Positions 6,338 through 12,855 of a DNA stretch of 12,918 nucleotides are shown here, piece after piece (the first letter of the stretch is position 1; every line of letters begins with the position of its first letter). The stretch is from Candidatus Adiutrix sp. GTDB lineage: Bacteria > Desulfobacterota > Desulfarculia > Adiutricales > Adiutricaceae. The position numbers and the translations under genes are program-made. The stretch lies in contig JAITBV010000209.1 in assembly GCA_031283395.1 (NCBI GenBank), positions 1 to 12,918 of the forward strand, in the 5' to 3' direction. The notes below the pieces were generated by a model, which had not been told where the DNA came from, made no database searches, and saw only the letters and a list, made by a program, of their open reading frames with translations.

Positions 6338-7350
6338 ACCAGATTTACCCTTTTTCCGCTCTGGTCGGACAAGACCAGATGAAGCTGGCCCTGATCCTGT
6401 CGGTCATAAACCCGGGGCTTGGCGGGGTATTGATAAGAGGGGAAAAGGGGACAGCCAAATCTACCGCTGTGCGGGCCCTGACCGCTTTACTCCCGGAGCA
6501 GGAGGTAATGGCCGGTTGCCGTTACGGTTGCGACCCTGACCAAATTGAATTATGGTGCGATGACTGCCGGAGCCTTAACTTCCGTGAGAGAAAACCAAGG
6601 AAGAGGCCCCTGGTGGAACTGCCCTTGGGAGCCACTGAAGACCGCCTTTTAGGTAGCATAAACCTGGAAGAAGCCTTGGTCAAGGGAGAGAGCCGCTTTG
6701 AGCCGGGGCTCTTGGCCGAGGCCAACCGGGGCCTTTTATATGTGGATGAAGTTAACCTTTTGGACGACCATTTGGTCGATTCACTTCTGGACGCGGCGGC
6801 CATGGGCCGCAACATAGTGGAAAGAGAAGGTGTTTCCGTAAGTCACCCGGCCCGTTTCACCCTCATAGGAACCATGAATCCCGAGGAAGGTGAACTGAGG
6901 CCTCAACTTCTGGATCGTTTCGGCCTGTGCGTGGAAGTGCGCGGCCTGGCCGATCAGGCTCAACGCCAAGAGGTGGTCAGACTGAGACTTGAATTTGAAA
7001 AAGACCCGGAAGCCTTCACCGCCAGGTTCAGGCCGGCAGAAATGGAACTGGGGCTAAAAATAGATGAGGCGGCCAAAAGGCTGCCGGATATTAAACTGCC
7101 GGATGAAGCCGTGCTTAACGCGGTCAGGATATGCCTGGACCTGGGCGTGGACGGCCACCGTGGGGATATTACGGTCATCAAGACCGCCCTGACCTTGGCC
7201 GCCTGGTTGGGTCTGGGCCATCCCGGCCCGGACGAGATATTGAGCGCGGCGCAACTGGCCCTGCCCCATAGAATGCGGCGCAAACCATTCCAGGATGTCG
7301 ATTTTGACGTGCGCGGCCGCCTTTCGGAAGCGACTGCTGAACCTATTTGA
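6334..7350 (+). CDS. ChlI/BchI-like AAA+ ATPase (magnesium-chelatase subunit I family)
   Basis: 338-residue AAA+ ATPase of the metal-chelatase motor family. Motifs in order: an N-terminal PFSALVGQDQMKLAL (6-20) typical of ChlI; Walker A GEKGTAKST (36-44); a four-cysteine insert, Cys62-X3-Cys66 and Cys75-X2-Cys78, likely metal-binding; the ChlI helix-2 region PLGATEDRLLGS (97-108); Walker B LLYVDEVNLL (134-143); sensor 1 GTMNPEEG (179-186); arginine finger LLDRFGL (192-198); and sensor 2 GHRGDI (274-279). In known systems this ATPase works with a VWA-domain D subunit and a large chelatase subunit (ChlH or CobN). None is encoded here and no cobalamin or bacteriochlorophyll gene is nearby, so the metal and pathway are open. 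Length fits subunit I alone. The start overlaps the small upstream ORF by ATGA. DUF1015 follows after 32 bp. Confidence 0.88.
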   Translation: MNQIYPFSALVGQDQMKLALILSVINPGLGGVLIRGEKGTAKSTAVRALTALLPEQEVMAGCRYGCDPDQIELWCDDCRSLNFRERKPRKRPLVELPLGATEDRLLGSINLEEALVKGESRFEPGLLAEANRGLLYVDEVNLLDDHLVDSLLDAAAMGRNIVEREGVSVSHPARFTLIGTMNPEEGELRPQLLDRFGLCVEVRGLADQAQRQEVVRLRLEFEKDPEAFTARFRPAEMELGLKIDEAAKRLPDIKLPDEAVLNAVRICLDLGVDGHRGDITVIKTALTLAAWLGLGHPGPDEILSAAQLALPHRMRRKPFQDVDFDVRGRLSEATAEPI

Positions 7351-7382
7351 TTTATTGAATATAATACGGTTTGAGGTGAAAA

Positions 7383-8717
7383 TTGGTTGAGATAGCGCCT
7401 TTTAACGGAATAATGTTCAGCCGGGCCGAATTGGAAGACCACGGCGGACAGCTGGTGGCCCCGCCCTACGATGTCCTTAACCCGGAGGAACAGCGGAATT
7501 GCCTTAACCTTCATCCCCACAATATCCTTCACCTGGATTTCAACGTCAATGAGGCGGATGAAAAGGATAAATTCGCCTGGCACCGGCGTTCCGCGGAGAT
7601 ATTGAAGAAATGGCTGGAGGAAGGTGTGCTGGAACGTCTGGAAAGACCGGCCATTTTTCAGGTGGAAACCAGTTGCCGGAATCCGGTCAAAGGCGGGAGC
7701 ATAGTGCGGCGAGGTTTTGTCTGTCTTATGCGGCTGGTGGATATAGACCACCACTCCGAGGTTAGACCCCATGAAAAGACCTTCAGCAGCCACAAGGAAG
7801 AGCGCCTTAACCTGATGAAGGCGACCCACGCCAACCTCAGCCAGGTTTTCGGTTTTTTCCCGGATGAGGATCGCCGGGCCTGGAGCCTGATACGGGAGAC
7901 CACGGAAATGAGGGAGCCGGCGGCGGACCTGACCGATTATCGCAAATTCCGGCACAGGATATGGCTGGAACAGGACCAGGGGAACATAGATCGATTCAAA
8001 AGCCTTATGAAAGACCGGAAAGTATATATAGCCGACGGCCATCACCGCTATGAAACAGCCTTGAATTACCGGGATCACCTGAAGGGAAAAGGGGAGTTTT
8101 CCCCCGGGGCCGATTATGTCATGATCTATCTCTGTCCCATGAGCGATCCCGGGCTGGTCATCCTTCCCACCCATCGCCTGTTTAACGGGACCCTGCCCCA
8201 CCCGGACGATTTTTTGAACAGCCTTTCCCATTTTTTCAAAATAAGTGGAAAAGCCTTCACAGACAAGACCGAGCCCGTGATCCGCGACCGTTTTCTGACC
8301 AAGCTGAAAAAGCAGCGGGACAATATAGGCCTTTACCTGGCCGGCCGCCAGACCTACTACATCCTCAAGACTTTGGACAAAGTCCTGGAGGAACTGGAAG
8401 GCCAGGGAGAACCGCCTGAACTGGCTGTCCTGGACACGGTCAGGCTCAGCGGGATAATATTAAAAAAAACCTTGAATCTCACGGAAAAAAACCTCGACGA
8501 CCCGCATGTCATCGCCTATGTTTCCAACCTCGGCCAGGCCCTGGACCTGGTGAAGGAAAAGAAACACAAGGCCGCTTTCATCCTGAACCCCAGCACGGTC
8601 GAAGACGTGATCAGGGTTTCGGAGAAGGGCCTGACCATGCCCCGCAAATCGACATTTTTCTACCCCAAAGTGACCACAGGCCTGATGTTCAACCTCATCG
8701 ACGATTTCAGGGGTTGA
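7383..8717 (+). CDS. DUF1015 family protein, TTG start
   Basis: 444-residue member of DUF1015, a family of undetermined biochemical role. Diagnostic segments: VEIAPFNGI (2-10), VAPPYDVL (25-32), HPHNILHLDF (44-53), RPHEKTF (128-134), LSQVFGFFP (152-160), the hallmark ADGHHRYETAL (217-227), MSDPGLVILPTHRLF (253-267) and, near the C-terminus, MPRKSTFFYPKVTTGLMFN. The His/Asp-rich ADGHHRYET block looks like an active or metal/nucleotide site, but this is inference. The TTG start at 7383 is chosen because GAGGTGA (7373-7379) precedes it and because the next in-frame ATG (7413) would remove the conserved N-terminus. A TATAAT at 7360-7365 with only a poor -35 might add an internal promoter. The gene sits between the ChlI-like ATPase and YfcE and ends 16 bp before yfcE. 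It has no signal peptide or membrane segment. Confidence 0.88.
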   Translation: MVEIAPFNGIMFSRAELEDHGGQLVAPPYDVLNPEEQRNCLNLHPHNILHLDFNVNEADEKDKFAWHRRSAEILKKWLEEGVLERLERPAIFQVETSCRNPVKGGSIVRRGFVCLMRLVDIDHHSEVRPHEKTFSSHKEERLNLMKATHANLSQVFGFFPDEDRRAWSLIRETTEMREPAADLTDYRKFRHRIWLEQDQGNIDRFKSLMKDRKVYIADGHHRYETALNYRDHLKGKGEFSPGADYVMIYLCPMSDPGLVILPTHRLFNGTLPHPDDFLNSLSHFFKISGKAFTDKTEPVIRDRFLTKLKKQRDNIGLYLAGRQTYYILKTLDKVLEELEGQGEPPELAVLDTVRLSGIILKKTLNLTEKNLDDPHVIAYVSNLGQALDLVKEKKHKAAFILNPSTVEDVIRVSEKGLTMPRKSTFFYPKVTTGLMFNLIDDFRG

Positions 8718-8733
8718 AAAAAAGGAGAAAAAA

Positions 8734-9282
8734 ATGCGTCTTTTCATAGCTTCCGATCTCCACGGTTCCGCCGCCCAAGCCGCCCGGATCAGGGCGGAAA
8801 TAGAAAAGACGGCCCCGGAGGCCGTGGTCTTTCTGGGGGACCTGCTCTACCACGGCCCCCGCAACCCCCTGCCGGAAAAATACGAACCGGCGGAAGTGGC
8901 GGCCATCCTGGGCGGCCTGGGCCGGCCGATCCTGGCCATTCGCGGCAATTGCGATTCAGAGGTGGACCAGATGGTCCTGCCCTTCCACCTGGCCGAAAGC
9001 CTCTGGATAATGTCCGGGCCCCACCCCATCCTGGCCGTTCACGGGCATGAACTGCCCGCCAACGGGGGAAACATGAAAGTGCCCGAGGACGAGAACGTGG
9101 TCATACTCTTCGGCCACATTCATCTGCCGGTGGCGGAAAAAAGGGGCCCCAACCACTATTGGAACCCAGGCAGCGCGGCCTTGCCCAAGGACGGCCTGCC
9201 GCCCAGCTACGGCTTTTATGAGAACGGACGTTTCGAGGTGCGGACCTTTGACGGCCGGGTGCTGGCCTCGGACGATTTTTGA
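8734..9282 (+). CDS. yfcE: YfcE-type metallo-phosphodiesterase
   Basis: 182-residue calcineurin-like metallophosphoesterase, close in pattern along its length to E. coli YfcE, a Mn2+-dependent cytosolic phosphodiesterase. Metal-site motifs are complete: SDLHG (Asp8, His10), GDLLYHGPRN (Asp36), RGNCDSEVDQM (Asn72), VHGHE (His103) and GHIHLPVAEKRG (His128, His130). The C-terminal PGSAALPK and PSYGFYENG segments also match the family. Length is the family norm. The start is fixed by AAGGAGA (8722-8728) six bases ahead of ATG. It ends 23 bp before the likely start of the purine permease, or overlaps it by 3 bases if the alternative TTG at 9279 is used. The physiological substrate is not known; cyclic nucleotides or other phosphodiesters are possible. 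Confidence 0.93.
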   Translation: MRLFIASDLHGSAAQAARIRAEIEKTAPEAVVFLGDLLYHGPRNPLPEKYEPAEVAAILGGLGRPILAIRGNCDSEVDQMVLPFHLAESLWIMSGPHPILAVHGHELPANGGNMKVPEDENVVILFGHIHLPVAEKRGPNHYWNPGSAALPKDGLPPSYGFYENGRFEVRTFDGRVLASDDF

Positions 9283-9305
9283 CTGTGGCGAAAGGCGGCG
9301 GAAAG

Positions 9306-10661
9306 ATGCCCGAGCGGACCGGCTTCTTGAACAGCCTCTTCAAGCTCCAAGAGAAGAGGACCACGGTTAGGACCGAACTCATCGCGGGCCTGACCACCTT
9401 TGTGGCCGTGGCCTACATCATATTCGTCAATCCCAACATCCTGGCCCAGGCCGGCATTCCCAAGCCGGCGGCCATCGCCGCCACTATCTGGGCCTCCTTC
9501 TGGGCCACGGCCCTGATGGGCCTGTGGGCCAATTACCCGGTGGCCGTGGCTCCGGGCATGGGACTCAACGCCTTTTTCACCTATACGGTGGTCCTTTCCT
9601 TCGGCTTGAGCTGGCAAACGGCCCTGGGCGCCGTCTTCATCTCCGGCCTGGTTTTTTTCGTTCTGACCTTGGGCGGCATCCGCCAGGCCATCATAAACGC
9701 GGTGCCCATGAACCTCAAGATCGCCATAGCCGTGGGCATCGGCACCTTCATCGCCTTTGTCGGCCTTCAGGGCGCGGGCCTGGTGGTGGACAACCCGGTC
9801 ACTCTGGTGGGGGCCGGCCATGTGGCCAGCGTCGATTTTTCGGGCGGCCAGGCCCCGCTGTTGTCCTGCCTGGGTATCATATTCATCGGCGTCCTGATGA
9901 GCCGGGGAATAAAGGGGGCCATACTCCTGGGCATCATCTTTACCACCGTTCTGGGCATGGTTTTCGGTGCCTGCCCGGCCCCTGAGAAAGCGGGCGACAT
10001 AATAAGCTTCAATGTCCCCAGCCTCTTCGGCCAAGCCGGAGCCTTCGGCCAACTGGACATAATGGGCGCCCTCTCCTACGGCGTGTTCAGCATCATCTTC
10101 ACCTTCACCATTGTGGAACTCTTCGACAACATGGGCACCCTGATCGGCCTGACCAGAAAGGCCGGGCTGATGAAGCCGGACGGCAGGATAGAAAACCTTA
10201 ACCGGGCCCTCACCACCGATGCCCTGGGCACCATGGCCAGCGCCGTAATGGGCACCTCCACCGTCACCTCCTACGTGGAGAGCGCGGCCGGCGTGGCCGA
10301 AGGGGGCAGGACCGGCCTGACCGCCCTGACCGTGGCGGTCCTCTTTCTGGCGGCCCTGTTCTTCTCTCCCCTCATCGCCCTGGTGCCGCCCTTTGCCACG
10401 GCTCCAGCCCTGATCGTCGTCGGGGCCATGATGATGACCGAAGCGGTCAACCTGAAGCTAGACGACATCACCGATGCCATCCCGGCCTTTCTGACCATCA
10501 TCATGATGCCCCTGACCTACAGCATAGCCAATGGCTTCGCCTTCGGCTTCGTCAGCTACACCGTGCTTAAAATCTGCTCCGGAAAGGGCCGCCAGGTGAG
10601 CCGGGTGATGATCCTGGTCAGCCTGGCCTTTGTCCTGAACTTCCATTTGCGCCTGCATTAA
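9306..10661 (+). CDS. NCS2/AzgA-type guanine-hypoxanthine permease
   Basis: 451-residue inner-membrane transporter of the AzgA-like branch (COG2252 type) of the nucleobase:cation symporter-2 group, which imports hypoxanthine, guanine or adenine with H+. Signatures: TVRTELIAGLTTFVAVAYII (20-39), NPNILAQAG, YPVAVAPGMGLNAFFTYTVV (77-96), the half-helix region, VELFDNMGTLIGLTRKAGL (270-288), and GTSTVTSYVESAAGVAEGGR (316-335), with about 12-14 hydrophobic segments in all. ATG 9306 is preferred because AGGCGGCGGAAAG precedes it and the protein then starts like its family. TTG 9279 would add nine residues and overlap the yfcE stop (TTGA). There is no room for a purine riboswitch between yfcE and this gene, so regulation would come from the upstream promoter. 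A hairpin follows the stop. Confidence 0.92.
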   Translation: MPERTGFLNSLFKLQEKRTTVRTELIAGLTTFVAVAYIIFVNPNILAQAGIPKPAAIAATIWASFWATALMGLWANYPVAVAPGMGLNAFFTYTVVLSFGLSWQTALGAVFISGLVFFVLTLGGIRQAIINAVPMNLKIAIAVGIGTFIAFVGLQGAGLVVDNPVTLVGAGHVASVDFSGGQAPLLSCLGIIFIGVLMSRGIKGAILLGIIFTTVLGMVFGACPAPEKAGDIISFNVPSLFGQAGAFGQLDIMGALSYGVFSIIFTFTIVELFDNMGTLIGLTRKAGLMKPDGRIENLNRALTTDALGTMASAVMGTSTVTSYVESAAGVAEGGRTGLTALTVAVLFLAALFFSPLIALVPPFATAPALIVVGAMMMTEAVNLKLDDITDAIPAFLTIIMMPLTYSIANGFAFGFVSYTVLKICSGKGRQVSRVMILVSLAFVLNFHLRLH

Positions 10662-10670
10662 ACTGTGGCG

Positions 10671-10716
10671 GAGCGGCCTCGCAAAGTGTGGTCAAAAGGC
10701 CACACCACGAGCGGCC
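10671..10716. repeat. Palindrome flanked by direct repeats between permease and lpxC
   Basis: GTGTGGTC (10686-10693) and GGCCACAC (10698-10705) pair across an AAAA loop: six perfect pairs plus T-G and C-G. The octamer GAGCGGCC occurs on each side, at 10671-10678 and 10709-10716. No U-tract follows, so it is a poor intrinsic terminator. Its centre lies about 115 bp upstream of the -12 GC of the sigma-54 element, where enhancer-binding proteins usually bind. Either role is possible. Confidence 0.55.
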
Positions 10717-10752
10717 GAAGCAACCTTTAAAATTTATTGCCATCATAACCAG

Positions 10753-10778
10753 CTTAAATAAATAAATAATATTTTAAG
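10753..10778. repeat. AT-rich inverted repeat with TAAA tandem units
   Basis: CTTAAA (10753-10758) is mirrored by TTTAAG (10773-10778) around three AAAT/TAAA units. The right arm overlaps the AAGGAG at 10776-10781, so folding could hide that ribosome site in RNA. In DNA the segment may be a flexible or bent spacer between the upstream palindrome and the sigma-54 element. Confidence 0.4.
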
Positions 10779-10796
10779 GAGCCCGGCTTGGGCCTC

Positions 10797-10812
10797 TGGC
10801 ACCAGTTTTGCT
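10797..10812 (+). promoter_or_regulatory. Putative sigma-54 (-24/-12) promoter of lpxC
   Basis: TGGCACC-AGTT-TTGCT matches the RpoN consensus (TGGCAC-N5-TTGCW) at every invariant position. The GG (10798-10799) and GC (10810-10811) are exactly the required 12 bp apart. The predicted start is around 10823, about 19 nt before the lpxC ATG at 10842. It is the only such match seen in the window's non-coding DNA. A sigma-54 promoter requires an enhancer-binding ATPase; a candidate binding palindrome is at 10686-10705. Confidence 0.6.
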
Positions 10813-10841
10813 TAAACCATAAAAATGAATTATTTGACCGG

Positions 10842-11774
10842 ATGTCGCTTATGTTGCAAAAAACCATAAATACTGAAATCAGCGCCCGGGGCTTGGGCCT
10901 GCATACGGGCCGGGAACTGACGGTCCGCCTAAAGCCGGCCCCGGCCGGTTTCGGTATCAGCCTTTCGCGGTCCGATCTTCCGGAGGCTCCGGCTTTGAAA
11001 GTCGTGGCCGACAACGTCACCGGCACCATCCTGGCCACGACTCTGGGCCGGGGGGAGAACAGTGTAAGCACCATTGAGCATTTCCTCTCCGCCTTGGCCG
11101 GCCTGGGGGTGGACAACCTCCTGGCCGAGGTGGACGGCCCGGAACTGCCGGTTTTCGACGGCTCGGCCGCCGAATGGCTGCGCCTCCTCCATGAGGCCGG
11201 GCTGGTTTCCCAGGACGCTCCCCGGCTCTTTAAGACCCTGGCCCGCCCTTTCAGCCTGGCCCTGGATGACAATAGGCGCATCGAGGCCCGGCCGGCCGGC
11301 CGTTTGTCCGTGGAAGGGCACATTGACTTCGGCGGGTTTATAGGCCGGCAGAGCTTCCGCTATGTGGCCTCCCCCGAGGCCTACGCCGCGGAGATCAGCC
11401 GGGCCCGGACCTTCTGCCTGGCCCAGGATGTGGAAAACATGAGGCGCCAGGGCCTGGCCAGGGGGGGCTCCCTGGATAACGCCGTGGTGGTTGGCGACGA
11501 TGGTCTCCTGAATCCGGAGGGTCTGCGCTACCGCGATGAATTCGTCCGCCACAAGATACTGGATTTTCTGGGCGATCTGGCCTTGGCCGGCGCGCCGATC
11601 CTGGCCCGTTTCACCCTTCATAAGCCCGGACATGAGCTCAATTGCGGCTTTGTGCGGGCCGCCCTGGCCGAGCCCGGCCTTTTGACCTCCCTCCCCGTCG
11701 GATCCCGGGACCAGCGCCCGGTCCGCTCCCGCCCGTTCGGGTTTTTTCAGGACGAGGCCCTGACCCTGGCCTGA
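10842..11774 (+). CDS. lpxC: UDP-3-O-acyl-N-acetylglucosamine deacetylase LpxC
   Basis: 310-residue cytosolic Zn2+ deacetylase catalysing the committed step of lipid A synthesis. Key residues are present: general base and zinc ligand in STIEHFLSALAGLGVDN (Glu79, His80), zinc ligands in FVRHKILDFLGDL (His237, Asp241), and catalytic His264 in KPGHELN. GLGLHTG (17-23), DGSAAEW (106-112), SRARTF (186-191) and GGSLDNAVV (208-216) are also typical. ATG 10842 is chosen because LQKTI...GLGLHTG then begins as in E. coli LpxC and the length (310 against 305) fits; ATG 10851 is a near equivalent. The frame is open back to TTG 10788, which has a near-ideal AAGGAG six bases ahead and would add 18 residues with no family counterpart. 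Its usual lipid A neighbours (fabZ, lpxA) are absent. An intrinsic terminator follows. Confidence 0.95.
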   Translation: MSLMLQKTINTEISARGLGLHTGRELTVRLKPAPAGFGISLSRSDLPEAPALKVVADNVTGTILATTLGRGENSVSTIEHFLSALAGLGVDNLLAEVDGPELPVFDGSAAEWLRLLHEAGLVSQDAPRLFKTLARPFSLALDDNRRIEARPAGRLSVEGHIDFGGFIGRQSFRYVASPEAYAAEISRARTFCLAQDVENMRRQGLARGGSLDNAVVVGDDGLLNPEGLRYRDEFVRHKILDFLGDLALAGAPILARFTLHKPGHELNCGFVRAALAEPGLLTSLPVGSRDQRPVRSRPFGFFQDEALTLA

Positions 11775-11799
11775 GGCGAAACGCAAAGAATCAGCCTTG

Positions 11800-11823
11800 A
11801 CCCGCTGTTTTTGGGCGGGTTTT
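11800..11823 (+). terminator. Rho-independent terminator of lpxC
   Basis: ACCCGC (11800-11805) pairs with GCGGGT (11815-11820) across a 9-nt loop and runs into TTTT (11820-11823). It lies 26 bp after the lpxC TGA and before a separate promoter, so it probably separates lpxC from the hemerythrin genes. Confidence 0.7.
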
Positions 11824-11836
11824 CGCGTTGGCGGAT

Positions 11837-11866
11837 TTGCTTTTTGGGGTGGTATGGGGTTATAAT
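11837..11866 (+). promoter_or_regulatory. Putative sigma-70 promoter of the hemerythrin operon
   Basis: A perfect TATAAT (11861-11866) lies 18 bp after TTGCTT (11837-11842). A start near 11873 gives a leader of about 50 nt to the first hemerythrin ATG, ahead of which AAGGGGTG (11911-11918) is the ribosome site. It sits just downstream of the lpxC terminator, which supports an independent unit. Confidence 0.55.
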
Positions 11867-11922
11867 TTTCGGAACGCCTTTTCTAAATCCAGGTTTTTTC
11901 GGTTCGGTCAAAGGGGTGACAC

Positions 11923-12378
11923 ATGACCCGCGGACAGAGACATCTCTTGATAGCCTGTGATGAATCGTCGCTTACGGGCATAACCATTCTCGATGAGCAG
12001 CACCGTTGCTTCGCAGCCATCATAAATTCCCTTCATTTTTCGATAAATGTCCTGCACGACAACACCCTCCTGTTCCCCACCGTGGCCATGGTCATGAGCC
12101 ATTTCAAGATCCACTGCGCCACCGAGATGGCCATGATGAAGCTCTCGCATTATCCGCAGATTCTGGAGCACCAGGCCCAGCACGACCATCTCATCGCCGA
12201 GGCCACCTACTACCTCAGATGCCTGAAAGAGGAGGCGCACGGCCTGGACCCGGAGGCGTTTCTGAATTTTCTCAAGAACTGCTGGCAGAAGCACATACTA
12301 CACGATGACAAGGCCTACAGCGTGCATATGCTGGATTTTGTCCATAGTCAGCACCGCATTATCAAGAAAGGAAAATAA
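11923..12378 (+). CDS. Bacteriohemerythrin, first of tandem pair
   Basis: 151-residue single-domain hemerythrin, a four-helix bundle with a diiron site that binds O2 reversibly. All seven iron ligands can be placed: His27 (DEQHR), His64 and Glu68 (HCATE), His83 and His87 (HQAQH), His124 and Asp129 (HILHDD). KAY after the last ligand matches the usual DxxY end. The tryptophan that normally opens the domain about 15 residues before the first ligand is a cysteine here (Cys12), whereas the downstream paralogue keeps Trp12. There is no signal peptide or fused signalling domain, so it is probably a cytosolic O2 carrier, scavenger or sensor. It has its own promoter and AAGGGGTG ribosome site and is followed after 16 bp by its paralogue. 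Iron or NO handling cannot be excluded. Confidence 0.92.
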   Translation: MTRGQRHLLIACDESSLTGITILDEQHRCFAAIINSLHFSINVLHDNTLLFPTVAMVMSHFKIHCATEMAMMKLSHYPQILEHQAQHDHLIAEATYYLRCLKEEAHGLDPEAFLNFLKNCWQKHILHDDKAYSVHMLDFVHSQHRIIKKGK

Positions 12379-12394
12379 GGGGCGGGAGACAGGC

Positions 12395-12844
12395 ATGACC
12401 CACGAGCATGGAAATCTCTTGATAGTCTGGAATGAGGATTATAACACCGGCCTGAAGATAATCGACGAGCAGCATCGGGGCATTGTCTCCATCATCAATT
12501 CCCTGTATCATTCACTGTTCGTCCGGGACGACGAATCCCTCCTCCGGCCCGTGGCCGAGATGATCATGGGATATACCAAGATCCACTTCACGACCGAAAT
12601 AGAAATGCTGACGGATTCGGATTACCCCCGGCTTCGGGAGCATCAGCAGCGCCACGACCATCTCATCGCCGAAGCTGACCACATTTTTCTACGCTGCCTG
12701 AAAGACGGCGGGGAGGCGACCCCGTTTTTGAATTTTCTAAAGGAATGGTGGGTGGTGCACATCACCCGCGAAGACATGGCTTACCGAGGGCATCTGATGG
12801 ATTATCTCCACAGCCCGCGCCCCGTCATAACCCAAAAGGTCTGA
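12395..12844 (+). CDS. Bacteriohemerythrin, second of tandem pair
   Basis: 149-residue single-domain hemerythrin. Iron ligands: His27 (DEQHR), His64 and Glu68 (HFTTE), His83 and His87 (HQQRH), His122 and Asp127 (HITRED), followed by MAY. It has the conserved Trp12 in VWNEDYNTGLKIIDEQH. The frame is open back to 12305, but that would overlap the previous gene; ATG 12395 has GGGAG (12384-12388) six bases ahead and starts like its neighbour (MT...LLI). The two proteins align through almost their full length, with the identical stretch HDHLIAEA at 88-95 and near-identical DNA there, so they arose by tandem duplication. The set is presumably one operon with the gene above; rpiB starts 11 bp after the stop and may be co-transcribed. 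Confidence 0.93.
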   Translation: MTHEHGNLLIVWNEDYNTGLKIIDEQHRGIVSIINSLYHSLFVRDDESLLRPVAEMIMGYTKIHFTTEIEMLTDSDYPRLREHQQRHDHLIAEADHIFLRCLKDGGEATPFLNFLKEWWVVHITREDMAYRGHLMDYLHSPRPVITQKV

Positions 12845-12855
12845 TAGGTCGAATC

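Noticed and set aside
6960..8231. 423-codon minus-strand ORF opposite the ATPase and DUF1015
   Set aside because: It lies against two genes with full family motifs and shows no recognisable domain; consistent with a codon-bias shadow.
9279..9305. Purine permease starting at TTG 9279
   Set aside because: It would overlap the yfcE stop and lacks a ribosome site; ATG 9306 has a purine-rich GGCGGCGGAAAG ahead and a family-like N-terminus. Not fully excluded.
9216..10052. 278-codon minus-strand ORF opposite the purine permease
   Set aside because: Low-complexity Gly/Asp/His/Gln composition is the antisense image of hydrophobic transmembrane codons.
10269..10281. CTCCTACGTGGAG as a parS-like palindrome
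   Set aside because: Imperfect, lies inside conserved permease codons (TSYVES), and does not match the GTTTCAC/GTTCCAC parS arms.
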